Source of the DNA: Nectonema munidae
Taxonomy: Eukaryota > Nematomorpha > Nectonematoida > Nectonematidae
Assembly (NCBI GenBank): GCA_030549495.1
Contig: JAUIRK010000185.1
Span: 496,001 to 560,000, forward strand
Direction of reading: 5' to 3'
Length of the DNA: 64,000 nucleotides
The position numbers and the translations under genes were made by a program. The notes under the pieces were generated by a model, which searched no databases, was not told the origin of the DNA, and worked only from the letters and a program-made list of their open reading frames with translations. Positions 29,876 to 42,787 of this stretch are shown one piece after another; within the stretch, counting starts at the first letter, position 1, and each line of letters starts with the position of its first letter.

Positions 29876-31004
29876 TGTAATGGGATTTTTTATTCTATTA
29901 ATTTTTTATTTATATTGAAAAAAAATGAAAATAATATATTATACTATGATTACAGGACAACCCTGTTAGGATGATTTATAAGAAATTGATGAGAAGAAAA
30001 CGGAGGGGGAAAGGAGTGAATATGGAAATTAAATGAAAGACACGTGTGTATAAATTTAGAAGAAAATTAACATTTTGAGGTTTATATAGCAAATCTTTTT
30101 TTATCTTTATTTCGCATATAATTTAATAGTACAGTATGTTTTAGTTTAGTTATAAAATAAATTGAAACAATTCCCCTTTATATTTACTTTTTTTCATTTA
30201 AATAAAATAGTTTCAACATTTTTGGGAGAAAAACTACTAATCAAAATTAAATTATTCATATAACATAAGTAACTTTTACTATAAAACTGTTTTTCAAATA
30301 TATTTAATTTTTTGGATTACAATAAATTTAAGAAAATGTAATCAGCATAGATGATTTCTGAGGAAAATTCTTATCCTGACTCAGAAAGAAATCAATTACA
30401 AAAAGATAAATAAAATAATAATGACCTCTATAGTGCAATTTTTTTTATAAAATTGAATTTAGTTTTGAAGAGTACCCTTTCCTGAATAACCTAAATCCCA
30501 CTATTGCATTGTTAAGTTTGCACTGCTTTGTTTCTAGTAAAGCTATATCGAAAATTTTACCATTAAAAAGTATACCATTAGGACAAAAAATCCAATTAAT
30601 TATATAAGAAAAATGTAAAAAAGCTATTGATAAAAAAAACCTCAGAGGAAAGTAAAATTTTAACAAATAATAATTTTATAAATGGTAAGTAAGAGTATAT
30701 GTAATAACCTGCATCAATTATTCGATATTTCGAAAAGAAAAAATTATTAACAATTAATTTTGAATAGAATCCTATTAAAATTTAGATATAGTAATATTAA
30801 TTTAGGATAATAGGAGTTTTATAGGAAGAAAAATAAAAAAAGTTTAATGATTTATTGGATCGATAGATATTAAAGCATTAAAAAATAACAAAAATAAATT
30901 TTAGATATTGTATTTATACAAAAAGTGAAATGTAGTAAATCTTCCTGTGTGATTACTGAGATTCTTATATTATGGATTAATTATGTAAATTAAGATAAAC
31001 ATAT
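29876..31004. other. Intergenic, nothing recognised
   Basis: AT-rich; frames are short. No TIR or domain seen. Confidence 0.4.
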
Positions 31005-31236
31005 AAAGGTAAAGGTACCCTAGGCTGTTTTCATCAAGAAGGCACAATTGCGTCGCTTGAAGAAGAAAGAAAGAATTTATTGATCACTAAATTACACCCA
31101 ACAAAATTATGAAATAAAACATGAAAATGGGAAAAATGGGCGTGTATAGTATTATGAGAAAGTAGGCTTGATGGAGGAGCGAACCTAATACCTTGAGTTA
31201 TCGAAACCCAGTATCTAACCAACCTTGCTAACGCAA
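31005..31236 (-). mobile_element. tRNA-derived SINE with internal insertion
   Basis: Head AAGGTTGGTTAGATACTGGG, B box GGTTCGCTCC, tail ending in the complement of GGTACCCTAGG. About 100 extra bases lie in the middle compared with the copy at 31352. Confidence 0.65.
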
Positions 31237-31351
31237 ATAAAAAAATTATATTTTGCGTTCTAAATAAATTTATGTTATTATTGTTATTCTTTACTTTATT
31301 TACGACCTAGGTGCACAAATAGTCAATTAAGACCGCGTACTGTACTTTTAG

Positions 31352-31488
31352 GGAGTGAGTAGGGTTGGTTAGATGCTGATAACTCAAAGTCTTAGGTTTG
31401 ATACCACATCAAGCCTGCTTTCCTCATAGTTAGATACAAGGGGGCAATTGTACCTTTTTGATGAAGATACCCTACGGTACCTTTAAAA
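31352..31488 (+). mobile_element. tRNA-derived SINE
   Basis: GAGTAGGGTTGGTTAGATGC head, decayed B box GGTTTGATAC, tail TTTTTGATGAAGATACCC and GGTACCTTTAAAA. Opposite strand to its neighbour 116 bp to the left. Confidence 0.65.
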
Positions 31489-32418
31489 CACATATTTGTT
31501 TATATATGTATACATAATTAGACATATTTACTTGATATTTTCTTTTTAGCGAAATCTGCTTTCCTCTACACAATCCTTCTTAGTTTTAATTTATCTAATC
31601 ATTGGGTTATAAGAGCTTACATTAAACCAACGATTCACTTAAAAAATTTCCTTTGTTTATTCTTTCATTCCTTAAATGACGAATATCTTCATGAACGGAT
31701 GCCCGATTGCTTCATCTCTTCATGGAATTGCAATATACTTATATTTTCTTATTACTTAATTTTTATGTTTGGCCAGAATTTTCTTTCTACAATAAATTTA
31801 TGATATCTATCTTTTGAGAATTTTATATTTTGAAAAACGAATGTTTCCAAAAAATTATTAGTTATTATCCATTCTTATCATTTTAGTTTACATGACAAAA
31901 AACAAGCAAAAATTAAAACATTTCTTATACGACTACCTCTTACAATTTTTTTTTTGAAACAATAAGTTTATTTAAAGATCAACATTATAATTGTAAGGAT
32001 AGTGCTTTGAATAGGATGAACGGAAAGTGGGTATGTATGGTTGATATCTTTGGAGGCCTTTTTAGTATCGTATCTATCGAATGAGAAAGAACAATTTGTT
32101 GCTTCGCGAAGAAATTTGGACTTGAAGGGTAGGAATTAAGATAGGTGATTTAATTTTTCCCGCTTTATCACTTCTTACATGAAATCTTGCTGATTTCAAA
32201 GCGAGAAACAATATGAACTTTAAAAGATAGGAACAGGAATATCATGAAAAAGCGCTAAAAAAATATCACTTGGAAGTTTTGTAACTATGCAAATTCCGGT
32301 TATTCAATGATTTTTAATCTAGATAATACTAAAGGCTAATTAAAGCCGCTGATTATATTACCTAATTATATAGAAAAAGAATTCTTCAATGATTTGCATT
32401 TTTGATGATTATTAAGAA
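31489..32418. other. Intergenic, nothing recognised
   Basis: AT-rich between the SINE pair and the piggyBac; no motif named. Confidence 0.4.
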
Positions 32419-34444
32419 ACCTTCGGATTACGGACAATTTTAGTATAGCATCGATTACGGAGATATGGCAATTTACTCCACATACACAAATTAGTTATAA
32501 CAAATTTAATTAACCTAAAAATGTAAAAAAAAAAAGTTGAAATTGTCATTTATTTTTCAAAATCAAAATTAAAAAACAAAAAAAAAGTTTTTGTATTAAA
32601 TTTTTTGGTCGTTAGTGGATTCGAACCGGATACACAACTTTCTTCATAATGATACAGCAATTGTAAATCTTTATGTTGCATATCAACTTCGGGTTTTCCG
32701 CCTTTATTTTATATTATATGGTTTGTCATAATCATGTTCATGATACTCAGACATTTGACCTTGAGACAACTCGCTTCAAAATTGTTTACACATTGTAAAC
32801 CTTCATTACCAAGTTCTTATTCATAAAACCATTATGCGAAATTTCAAAATGCATATGTTTGGTATTGTGTCAAGATTGTACATTTGAAGTTCCTTTGCAT
32901 GATAATCTATATAATCAAAAAAGATGCCATCTATCTATAAAATTAGTAAACAAAATGAAATGGAAGTAGGTGTGTTAGAAGTATGAAGTATCAGCATTCA
33001 ATTGGTAATACATAAATAACCTTGACTTGGCTTTCATTCACTTCAGAATATAATTTTTGTTTCATCTCTGCTGAAATCAAATTATTTATCATTATAATAT
33101 CATTTGATCATTATTTGTTCCTACCAATGGAATTAGAACATAGTTCGTTCTTCGAAGAAACAACAGATTCGAATTAAACTTTTAGTAGTTTTTCCAATTT
33201 TGATTCAAGCGATAATGAAATAGATGATAACTTAATTTCATCGGATCAAGTAGATAGTTTGGAGCCTTTTACGAGCACACGTGGAAGAACTCTATCTGAG
33301 AATATTAGAGACATCATAACTAAAAGTCTATGATCCTAAGAAGCCTGACCATTATGGCCTTAAAATTTATCATTTATGTGATTCAGAAACGTTTTACTTT
33401 TTGAAACCTCAAATTTATATCACCGGTTTGCCTGATAAAACATACTTTTCTTCTTTTTAAATTTCTCAAAGGCTAATCAATGACACCAATCTCCCAAAAG
33501 GGTGGGGAATTTTTATGGACAGGTTTTTTACCTCTTTAGAAATTGCTAAGTGGGCTCTAACAAAAGACTACACAGTTTGCGGAACTGCGAGGCATACAAG
33601 AAAATTTGTACCAAAAGTTTTTCAACCCTAATATTTTAAAACATTAAAACTAAATGAATGTAAATCGCACAGGATATACTGTAAAGAAGCCTAACTTACA
33701 GCGTACATACCTAAAAAACACGCTAAACATGATTTGTTTATATGTTGTCATCACAGTACAGAAAGCAAATCATCACTTCAAAAATAAATGGTAAACCTCA
33801 TTCTTTGTTGGAGTACAATAAACATAAAAGTGGTGCTGACGTAGGAAACCTAATGGTCAAACAGTACAGATCTTACAAGCCATGTCGAAGATGGACTGTT
33901 GCGGCTTTTTCTAACTATCTTGATCTGTCTTGTCTAAATGCTTATGTAATCATTAAACATAATTCTTAAACACCTTAAATCAACTTGAAAACAAAATCTC
34001 TTCTTTCATTTTTTAAATTTACTTCTTTAGATGTTCAATCATCATCTAACCGTGGAGGATTTAGCTTCAATTGTCTTCCTAAAAAGATTCGATCTACTAG
34101 AAAATGCAAAACTTGTTCCAAGTTTATTTGCAAAGCCCATTCAAACTTCACTTGCAATTCCTGCTTATAAGTTCTGCTTTTATTTGTTTTCTAATACTTC
34201 TATTCAATTGCCACTCTATTTTTGGGTTATAAAAAATTTTATTATAATTTTCAAAAAATTTTAACGCCATCTATACAAAAAGTTTAAAATTTTTAAAAAT
34301 ATTTTTCAAATTTTCAATCTCATGCTTGAATGCATGTTATAAAAAAAATATAAATACCACTTTTAAAAGACTTGAAAATAAAGTGAAATTTTCATTTTAG
34401 TTTTATCGTGGAGTAAATTGCCATATGTTCGTAATCCGAAGGTT
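32419..34444 (+). mobile_element. piggyBac element with TIRs and decayed transposase
   Basis: The right end is the complement of AACCTTCGGATTACGAAC followed by ATATGGCAATTTACTCCAC. The left end is the same except for about 27 extra bases that duplicate GATTACGGA. Frames in between: SSDNEIDDNLISSDQVD, KPDHYGLKIYHLCDSETF, SLEIAKWALTKDYTVCGTAR, ADVGNLMVKQYRSYKPCRRW, and a Cys-rich C-terminal ring-like motif (CKTCSKFICKAH). Several stops and shifts. Flanking TTAA is imperfect (TTAA at 32412; TTATAA at 34443). Confidence 0.75.
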
Positions 34445-37400
34445 ATAATGTTCAGGTTGATGAAAATTGAAATATTTTTGAACTTCGACCGCAATACAAT
34501 ATGGAAAAGAATAAAAACTCTCAGAGGCGAATACAAACCCTCTACCTTGCCAAAATGTTTAATTTTACCAAACCAAAATACGGTAAATCTCATTGATGGC
34601 TCTGAAGAGGTGTTTAACGTTTTATTTTCGTCAGCTCATCGATGTCAATCTTTTGATATTAACTTTGATATTAGTCTCAATACCGATTCTTTCCCAAGAG
34701 TTACTACCGTTGAACTCACTAATGTCTTTAAGAACCTTAAAATGAAATCTTCTCCTGGTGTGGATAAAATAAACTATATTCTGATAAAATATGCGCTTCC
34801 AGTCATTTTCGATTCCTTAATCTACCTGTTCAACGCATGTCTTGAGTTTTGCCACTTTCCATCTATCTTCAAACAAGGAGAACTTATTCTTCTTCCCAAG
34901 GGGTCTACGACAAATCATGAACTCTCAAACTGGAGACCTATTACTCTATTACCGTGTTTGGGAAAAAATTTTGAGAAAATTATCCGAGTAAGGCTTGTTA
35001 ACCATATATCCACTTCCAATTGTATAAGTGAATTCCAATTCGCCTATATAAATGGAAATTCTTCGGACATAGCAATGGATCGTTTATCTTCACGAATATA
35101 CAACTGTTTCAAATCGAAAAAACATTTTACTTGCTTATTCTTTGACTTTGAAGGAGCCTTCAATTCGGCATGTCACTCATGTATTCTAAGTAACATGAAA
35201 AAAATGAATTTCCCTTGGTACCTTATTTTGTTTATTAAATCCTTTTTAAATAATAGATCTATTTCTTTTCGAGGCAATCTCTCTTCAACTTTCATTTTGT
35301 CAAGCTCCACCCCTCAAGGAGGCAATCTCTCTGACTTATTATTGATTATTCTTATTAATAGGGCGAATAAAGTCAATAAAGTCAATTTTTTATTTTGTTT
35401 TTTAATTTGTTAGAAACAATTATTTATTATATATTTACTTAATTTTCGATTATTTTTAAAAAAATTTAAGGTCAATAAAGTAATTTTTTTTCTTTTAAAA
35501 GTCAATAATTTTTTTTATGTCAATTTTTTTACAAACCTTTTTGCTCAAGTGTTTCTCCAATTATTACAAGATGGGCGAGCTGGCTGAACGCTGCTTCTTA
35601 CTACTGCGATCACTTACCAAAAATAAAAGAAATTGTAAATTTTTTTGAATGCAAAAATGGAATTTTGGTTAAAAAAGAGAAAGCATCAGTTGTTTAAAAT
35701 TACACAAACAACTGCTTAACATAAAAGAAAACCATATTCAATTAGGGCAGTTTGTTGAGTCAACTTCTTTTGGCATAAAAGATGCATCAAAACTTTTTTA
35801 CTCTATCAAGATTGATCACGATGATTGTGGAATTAAAAATTATTTGAATAAAAGGTTTGAAAAGAACGATATTAAAGATATTATAGAATTGAAAAAGCTA
35901 AACATTTCTCCCAGTACTTATGCAGAGGTACAAAATTGTCAAACTACAACTTGTCATGTAGAAAGATCATTTTCGATGTTAAAAAAGCTTCTACCAAAAG
36001 ATACAAATTTTTCTTCTAATATATTTAGTTATTTCCTTGTGTATTTCAATTCTTCTAAATAAAAAAGCTTAAAATAATTTTTAAGTGAATTTTTTAACAA
36101 ATAAAGTCAATATTTTGAAGTATAAGGGTCAATAACTTTGAAGTTTTTAAATTAAATTTTGTTCTTTTTATTGTTTATAGAAGAAAAAGAGGCCTTAAAT
36201 GATTTAAAAAGTACTAAAAATCAGGGTTGCGATGGCTGAGCCGCTGAATTTTTCTACATGGAACCGGAGCCGTAAAAATTTAAATAGGCCTCCACTAACT
36301 GGCTCCGCATGATTCAACCACTCACATTTCAATGACGTTTTTTAGATGAAAGCTAGCGCAAATGTTAATTTCAAGTAAAACACGCGTGTATTCTCTAATC
36401 CTAACTGTTTTCTTGGTTATTTTTTATTAAATTTTTTAAAAATATACACTTAACTATAAGAGCGTGCTGGAACTCACACCGCAGCTAAAAAACATAACTC
36501 CGGGGCCAGAAAATTTTTTTCGTGGCTTCGAAACTCTGTTAAAGACGCTATCAGGCTTCAGTTCTTTTTTGCAAGTTAAAAAAACTTTTTTTTGAAAAAG
36601 TCAATTTTTTCTGCCAAAAAGTAAATATTTTTTGAGTTATTAGGTCAATTTTTGTTCGCCCTTATTAATCCACTTTTTGAATTAGTAAAATCTTATGATT
36701 GTTTCTCACAATGGTATTCCGATGATTTTATGTTTGGCATCGAAGGCGACAACCCTACAACTAATCTTCTCTTTATAGGTGAGTTGCTTGTGATATTTTC
36801 ATCTCTTTGCTTTTCCCTTGGACTAAGGATAAATTTAAAAAAATCGATGCTAATAAACTTTTCAAGGTGCTCAAAATTTTGTCCAAAGCTTGTTTTCAAT
36901 GACCATACCTTCTCCCCTGTTCAACAAATAAAATATCTTGGGGTGATCTTTAAATACATCTAGAGTGGTCAGCTCACTTTCAAAACAAACATGTAAAATG
37001 CATAAAAATTCTAAACAGTATCAAAACGTTATCCTTCAACACTAACAAGCATCATGTCTCTTTTTTCAACACTATTTTAACCAGAATTATTATACCTCTT
37101 TTCACATATGCAATAACATCGTGGTGTGTAGTTTTTAAATATAAGAAATACTTAAAAAAAACTTGAAACTTTATATTTTGCCTTTTTGAGGAAAGCTTTA
37201 AAATGTTCCAGATGTACTCCTAAAGACCTTCTTTATCTCTTTTCAAATTCCTTACCAGTCAATCTTCTCTTAGAAAAAATTATTGTCTCCCTCAAGCTTT
37301 CGTATACAAGAAAGAACCTCGACTACCTATCCTTTGAATTGAAATTTTCTCCTAGCATTAATTTCTCTAACTATGACTTTTGTTCTAGTCTTTTCAACAA

Positions 37401-37815
37401 ATACCTTCCTTCTGGCATAATCTTCGATATTCTTCCCTCATTACCATACCCCCTTTTCAATGATCCTGAACTTTACAAACCTTGATGTGAAAACAACTAT
37501 TCGTTGTTCCAAATATGCTGCTACTTCTCTTTGCAACAAGATATTTTCCTCCTCTAATGCTATTTTCTTCTTTTCGGATGGCTCCTATGACCCTATTACC
37601 ACATCCGGAGCATTTTCTTTTGCCCTCTTCTACCGTGGGCAAAAACTACCCCCATTTTTTCTAGCTAAAAATATTGGGAATTTTTCCTCTGCTTTTCTCG
37701 TTGAATCATTTGGACTGCTCTATGCATCAAATTACCTGACGCAAAACTTTAAATATTTTCTCTCTTACAAATTAGTTTATTTTTTTCCGACTCTAAATCT
37801 TTTTATAATTTATGA
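34445..37815 (+). mobile_element. LINE of the I/R1 type with RNase H, split by a hAT
   Basis: RT frame from TIWKRIKTLRGEY through MKSSPGVDKINY, LPKGSTTNHELSNWRPITLL, FFDFEGAFNSA and STPQGGNLSDL. After the hAT insertion it continues PLFELVKS and QWYSDDFMFG (canonical YADDF), then KYLGVIF. Farther on, shifted frames give an RNase H-like FFSDGSYDPITTSGAF and SAFLVESFGLLYASNYL (D and E positions present). The ORF1 and endonuclease parts are not seen. Confidence 0.75.
35360..36661 (+). mobile_element. hAT element inserted in the LINE
   Basis: TIRs AGGGCGAATAAAG and (complement) GGGCGAACAAAAATTGAC; target duplication TTATTAAT at 35352-35359 and 36662-36669. Many GTCAAT motifs lie near both ends. 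Transposase remains: RWASWLNAASYYCDHLPKIK (about 35570) and TTCHVERSFSMLKKLLPKD (35945), the hAT C-terminal block. Removing the element and one repeat restores the LINE frame (ILINPLFELV). Confidence 0.8.
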
Positions 37816-37904
37816 TTTTTATTTACAGAATGCATTGAGTTCAGTGATTTCAAAGAGAAGTGTTATGTCATATATACAATATACATATTTGAGCAAAATT
37901 TGTT

Positions 37905-39514
37905 AATATGGAAAAAAATGTCATTAAGATTTATTATAAATAATAGAGGACCAATGATTGATCCTTGCGGTACACTTACATTTTTATTACAATTAATTTC
38001 TTAGTTTTTTTTATAAACTTCAACATATGATTTTCTATTCATTAGAAATGATTAAATTAATTTCATTGACGGTAATCAAAGCCAAAAAAATTAGTTTTTC
38101 ACAAAAGGTGTTTATATTTAGCGAATCGATAACGAACTTTTCTAATTTAGATATGCTGTTAGACAATCAATGTTTTTATTATACGGAAGAACATCTTCGA
38201 TAAATAATGAGTGTAATTAATCAAATGAAATTTACAAAATCCGAATTGGTTTGGAAAAAACAAGTTATTTAGTTCAAAATAAAAATAAATTCTGTCAAAA
38301 AGAATTTTTTCCAGTATTTTAGATATGATTTGTACAAGAGAAACTGACCTGTAATTTCCAATACAAATTTTTTTCGCCATTTTTGTATACTGGGACGATT
38401 TTTGAAATTTTTAAACTATCTGGAAAAATCACTTCATCAATACACCTATTATATATATTTGACAAAGGAGCTATAATTAAGGGAGCCATATATTTTATCA
38501 ATTTAGATGTGTGTTGGTAAACATCTATGCTTTCAATAATTTTAAGATTTTGAATATTTATCAACACATCATTTTAAGTAATATAATTAAACTTGAAAAA
38601 AGTATTATGAATATTAAATGGTAAAAAACGGCTCAGAGATTATTTCTGAAAATTTTTCCAGTTTACTGATAAAATGGTGCCTAAAATTTGAAGAAAGAGA
38701 GTCATTATTTATATTTTTTCCTCCTCTTTTATTTTAACTGGGGTCAAGTATTTTGTTTTTTTATTTCTCAAAAAATTTATTTCCTTACATATAACTTTAT
38801 TCTCCCCCTATTCGATTCAAAAAATAGGAATAATAAGCTCTCTTGTCTTCCCATATATCTCTTTTACCATTTTGCAAAAAAAGAGTAAAAGACTTTTAAT
38901 CAATGGAAAATCCTAATGTTTTTTTATATTTTATTATTTTTTTTATAAAAAAAAGTTTTATTTTCACAATTAATTCATAAGTTATTCACTTATTTTTATT
39001 TTCCATATGAACCGAGCACTTATCAATGAGGCTGTTCAACTTGGATAAGAAAGAAGAACAACGCGTATCACAAGATGAACTAAAATGAGTTTTATTTTAT
39101 AGATGAACTAAGATGAAAATGAGTTTTATTAGCAATAGAGAGAAATATGTGCAAATGATCAGAAAGTTTTGTCAAAAGTATGCCTGATGTAAAATATTCA
39201 AGATTGTCAGAGATGAAAATATTGTCTAAAGAGAGCTTCAATAAAATTTTGAATATACCTGCTATATCCTACTTTAAGCAAATTCAATTGAAAATCTCCC
39301 ATGATAATGTTATTTCTGAATTTAGATATAGTTTCCAAACATAAAAGAAATTCCTCATTAAAAGACAATAGTTGTGTATATTGGTATAGTGGACTGCTCT
39401 ATATACATTATGAAAAAATATTAAACTTTTCGTCATATACCTTTTGAGAAAATAAGTATCAATTCTGATGATTCTGGTGTTAAAGAAGGTAAGATTCAAA
39501 ATTAATGCTCTCAT
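37905..39514 (-). mobile_element. LINE with endonuclease and RT remnants
   Basis: Minus-strand order: endonuclease piece RNNIIMGDFQLNLLK with SDHLHIF after it (39150-39400), then RT pieces KLIKYMAPLI, FPDSLKISKIVPVYKNGEK, GNYRSVSLVQIISKILEKIL, NQFGF and VPQGSIIGPLLFIINLND (37970). Stops and shifts separate them. It abuts the opposite-strand I/R1 LINE. Confidence 0.7.
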
Positions 39515-39639
39515 AAATCAAGAATTCCAAAGCTTTGGGCGTAGATTGGAGAGAAGGATGTGAAACAAAAGTATAGTTACTGAAATTCAAAATTAATTGA
39601 TTTTTGTATTATTTAGGATCTAAAATTATCAAAAAATTA

Positions 39640-40788
39640 ATAAAAACAAAGTTATAATGTTTTATATATAAATCACAATGGAAACATTGCTCTCTGAGTA
39701 GATTCATTTGTAAATCTGTTTATTTTAAATGAATAATATTTTTTTATTTTTTTAATAAAAGTAATTCATTTCATTATCTTAATGTCTTTCAAAGCATTTT
39801 TGTTTTGAGAATTCACTTTATTTTTGTAAACCAATAAGTTGACATGATTGTTGTCAGTAGAGACAGTAACTGTGTTGAGAAGGCAAAAATGATAGTTTTT
39901 TTGTTTGAATTGAACAGAAGGCTTATCGAAGTTTTGCATTTAACCCTGTTTAGGGATAGGGAGGGCCGATTTTGCCCCCGCCCCCTAAACTTTTTATTGA
40001 AAAGTTCTGTTTTTTTCTGATACTTAACCTTCGCTTACCTGAGTTACATTGGTGCATCACCATTACCACCATAATGGAGTAAAAAGCCCATCGTTTATTT
40101 ATTTGGCTTTCACCAAAGATAGATTTATCTTGCAGAAAAGATTGTCAAATAAATCAAGTTTTTACTGACGTTTAATTTTGGATTACTATATGTATAAAAT
40201 TAAGAAAAAAATTCATTTATAATTCAAAGTTTTTTCTTTATTCTATGGAAAAAAAATTAACGCCATCTAGATGAATTTTTTTTCTGGTTGAAAATTATTA
40301 TTTGAAAATTGAAAAGGAAAAAACAAATTGTACACTGTTTTCAAATTAAATGAAGTTAAATCACGGAAACCGATGAAAATAATATTTTATTTGTGAAAAA
40401 CTAACACAAAAAGAAACAAGCTTAGACAAATATTACACATGAAAGTATGTGAAACGATATAATACTTTCAGATCATCTTTCAATTTAAACTGAGCAATAA
40501 GTTGCTTATGCATTGTATACGTTTTCCACCATTTCTTCAGTACCAAGTCTTTTCACCAACAACCATGAAATTTATTGATCCACTTATCGTGACGCAGATC
40601 TTCAAGCAACGCAATAAAGTATATAAAAAGTGTCAAACGCATGAATAATGTTTACAGTCGTTTGTGATACGTTTTGTGTAACTATTGATTTTCTTACATG
40701 TGTAGTTTTGTGGTCTGAAGTGTTCATCAATTACAATCTTTAGCCAACATAATCCAGTGAAGAAGAGTTTTCTGAATGTTCGGAAGAT
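39640..40788. other. Intergenic with possible TTAA element end
   Basis: TTAACCCTGTTTAGGG at 39940 and TTAACGCCATCTA at 40258; otherwise AT-rich and non-coding. Confidence 0.3.
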
Positions 40789-42787
40789 ATGGCTTCTGAT
40801 GTTTTCGAGAATTTTAGTTCTCAAGAATCTGTTATTGAATCCGAAGAGGATGATGACGACACTCATGGTAATGATCAAGAAACAAACACGGAAAATATAG
40901 ATGATAGCCTCTTGGCTCCAGATGGAACCAAATATACTTGGGATTCTCGAAACTCTGTTTGCGGTCCCAATTTGATTCCGAATTGACGCAATCTGTCATC
41001 TAGGCCTTTTGGATCTTCAAATGAAACACAAGGTTTGAAGAACCATAATGAAATTTTCAAACTTATTTTTGACATAACTTTGATGAATCATATAGTGGAG
41101 ATAACGAAAAAAAAGCTGCAGAGAACTACAAGTAAATTTTTGCCTTACACATTTCATTTTATTTTTAATACTTTTTAAAGTAATGTCAATTGCAAATGGG
41201 AAGAACTTAGAACTTTCAATTTCTATCTTCATTTGTTCATAGCATTTGTTACCTTCTGAAATTTTCTTTTGCAACACATAAGAGGCCCTGACTAATATTC
41301 ATCTCTTTAAAATTTTTTGATTTAGCTTCAGCTAATCTTCTATTGGCTTCTTCGAAAATTTGATTATCCTTTTCCATCTGTCTTCAGTTCTAACTCTCTC
41401 TTTTTAACATCCTATTCTCTTTCATCAAGATTGCGTTTATTTTCTTGCTGTTTTTCAATCCTTTATTTTCTTTCTTGTTCCTGAATAGCTAATTCCTTTT
41501 TTTCTTCTCTGCCAACACCTCTTCTTGCCTGTCAGCTTCTCGCCTTTTTTCATACTTTTGATGTGCCTGTCTTACTGCAGTCAGGAGATCTTTAGTTATT
41601 ACGATATCTGTGACTTGCCTATGGATCCTAACAGCATCTTTTGTAAATCTTAGCCCATTAACTGACTCATCAGACAAAAGAGGTCTCTCAGAAGTGAGCA
41701 ACTTCTTCCTCATAGAAAGGCTTCTTTCTACCTCCGCATTTCCATGTGAGATGCATAGACAAGTCATGACAACTTTTTTCAAATTAGCATACTTAATCTC
41801 ACCACTGGCATTTTTAAGTTAAAAATAGCATTCCAGTAGTGATCTATTCGGATTAATCGGCCATCTTTGCCCTACACCAAACTTTTATCAATATGCTCTG
41901 ACCTGTATATTTTCCATTCATAGGTAATTCTGGAGACAAAAGAATCTTTTATAGATGACAATGCTATGTAGAGTTCTCTTAAAAAACATTGAGCTTTGTC
42001 TTGATTTCTAAGTTCGGGGTGAAGGCATTGAACACATTTGATAATTGTGTCATTCAAATGTAGTTTTATTTCAAGATAGGAAGCAACTGATTGGTAGAAT
42101 TTTCTTATATTACATAAATTTTCCTTTAACATGTTTTCATCTAAACCTCTCAAGATCTTCTGAGATTCTGCACCCATTTCGATTTCTTCAAGTTCAACTA
42201 AATTTTTGTTGTCAAAAACATCAATCTCTTGAAGTTGTTTTCCTGTCTTCAAGCCAGTATACATGCTATCTTCGCAACACACAAGAAATGTTGTTATATC
42301 AAATATTAAAAATAAACCAGAATCTTTTTTGTGTTATAATGAAAATAAATGTGGTTTCGACTGCTTCAACAGGATGGCAAGGGAGTATACGTGCTACAAA
42401 CCAAGTAGACGCTGGACTATGGCCGTGTTTACTAATTATTTGGACATTGCCGCTTACAACTCCTGGGTTATTTTTCAACATAATTGCCCAGAAAAAAGTT
42501 TTTCTTCAAAAAGAGGGGAAAGAAAAGTTTTTTTGAAAAGCTTATCTCGAAGTCTTTGTGAACAGTCAATGCTACTCCGCTCGAATATTTCTCAAATTTC
42601 AATGCCAGTTAGAAGCATTCTATCCTACTTTGGATTTCATACACCTGAGGAAGCGTCAGAAACTCCTACTTCGAACAGAGGTTACTGTTCTATAGCCAAT
42701 TGTACACCAAGAACAAGAGGTACACGTAAATGTTCTCTTTGCAAAAAGCATTCTTTTTCAGTGTGCCCTAAATGTAACTCTATTTGA
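40789..42787 (+). mobile_element. Second piggyBac relic, core missing, split by hAT
   Basis: N-terminal acidic segment (SEEDDDDTHGNDQETNTEN, TKYTWDSRNSVCG) at 40789-40985 and a C-terminal part at 42263-42787 (GFDCFNRMAREYTCYKPSRR, TNYLDIAAYNSWVIFQHN, and CSIANCTPRTRGTRKCSLCK with a Cys-rich finger). The catalytic middle is gone. Related to, but diverged from, the element at 32.4 kb. TIRs not identified; TTAACCCTGTTTAGGG at 39940 is a possible left end. Confidence 0.65.
41017..42282 (-). mobile_element. hAT transposase fragment nested in the second piggyBac
   Basis: Minus strand: FYQSVASYLEIKLHLND, CLHPELRNQDKAQ, then HGNAEVERSLSMRKKLLTSE and NGLRFTKDAV, the hAT C-terminal dimerisation block, followed by a long Lys/Glu-rich tail. 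Possible short TIRs CAAGGTTTGAAGAAC and GTCTTCAAGCCAG near the edges; no clear target duplication. Confidence 0.6.

Noticed and set aside
32612-32660. GGATTCGAACCGGATAC, a tRNA B-box-like site
   Set aside because: No A box or cloverleaf around it; it lies inside the piggyBac and is probably chance or a SINE scrap.
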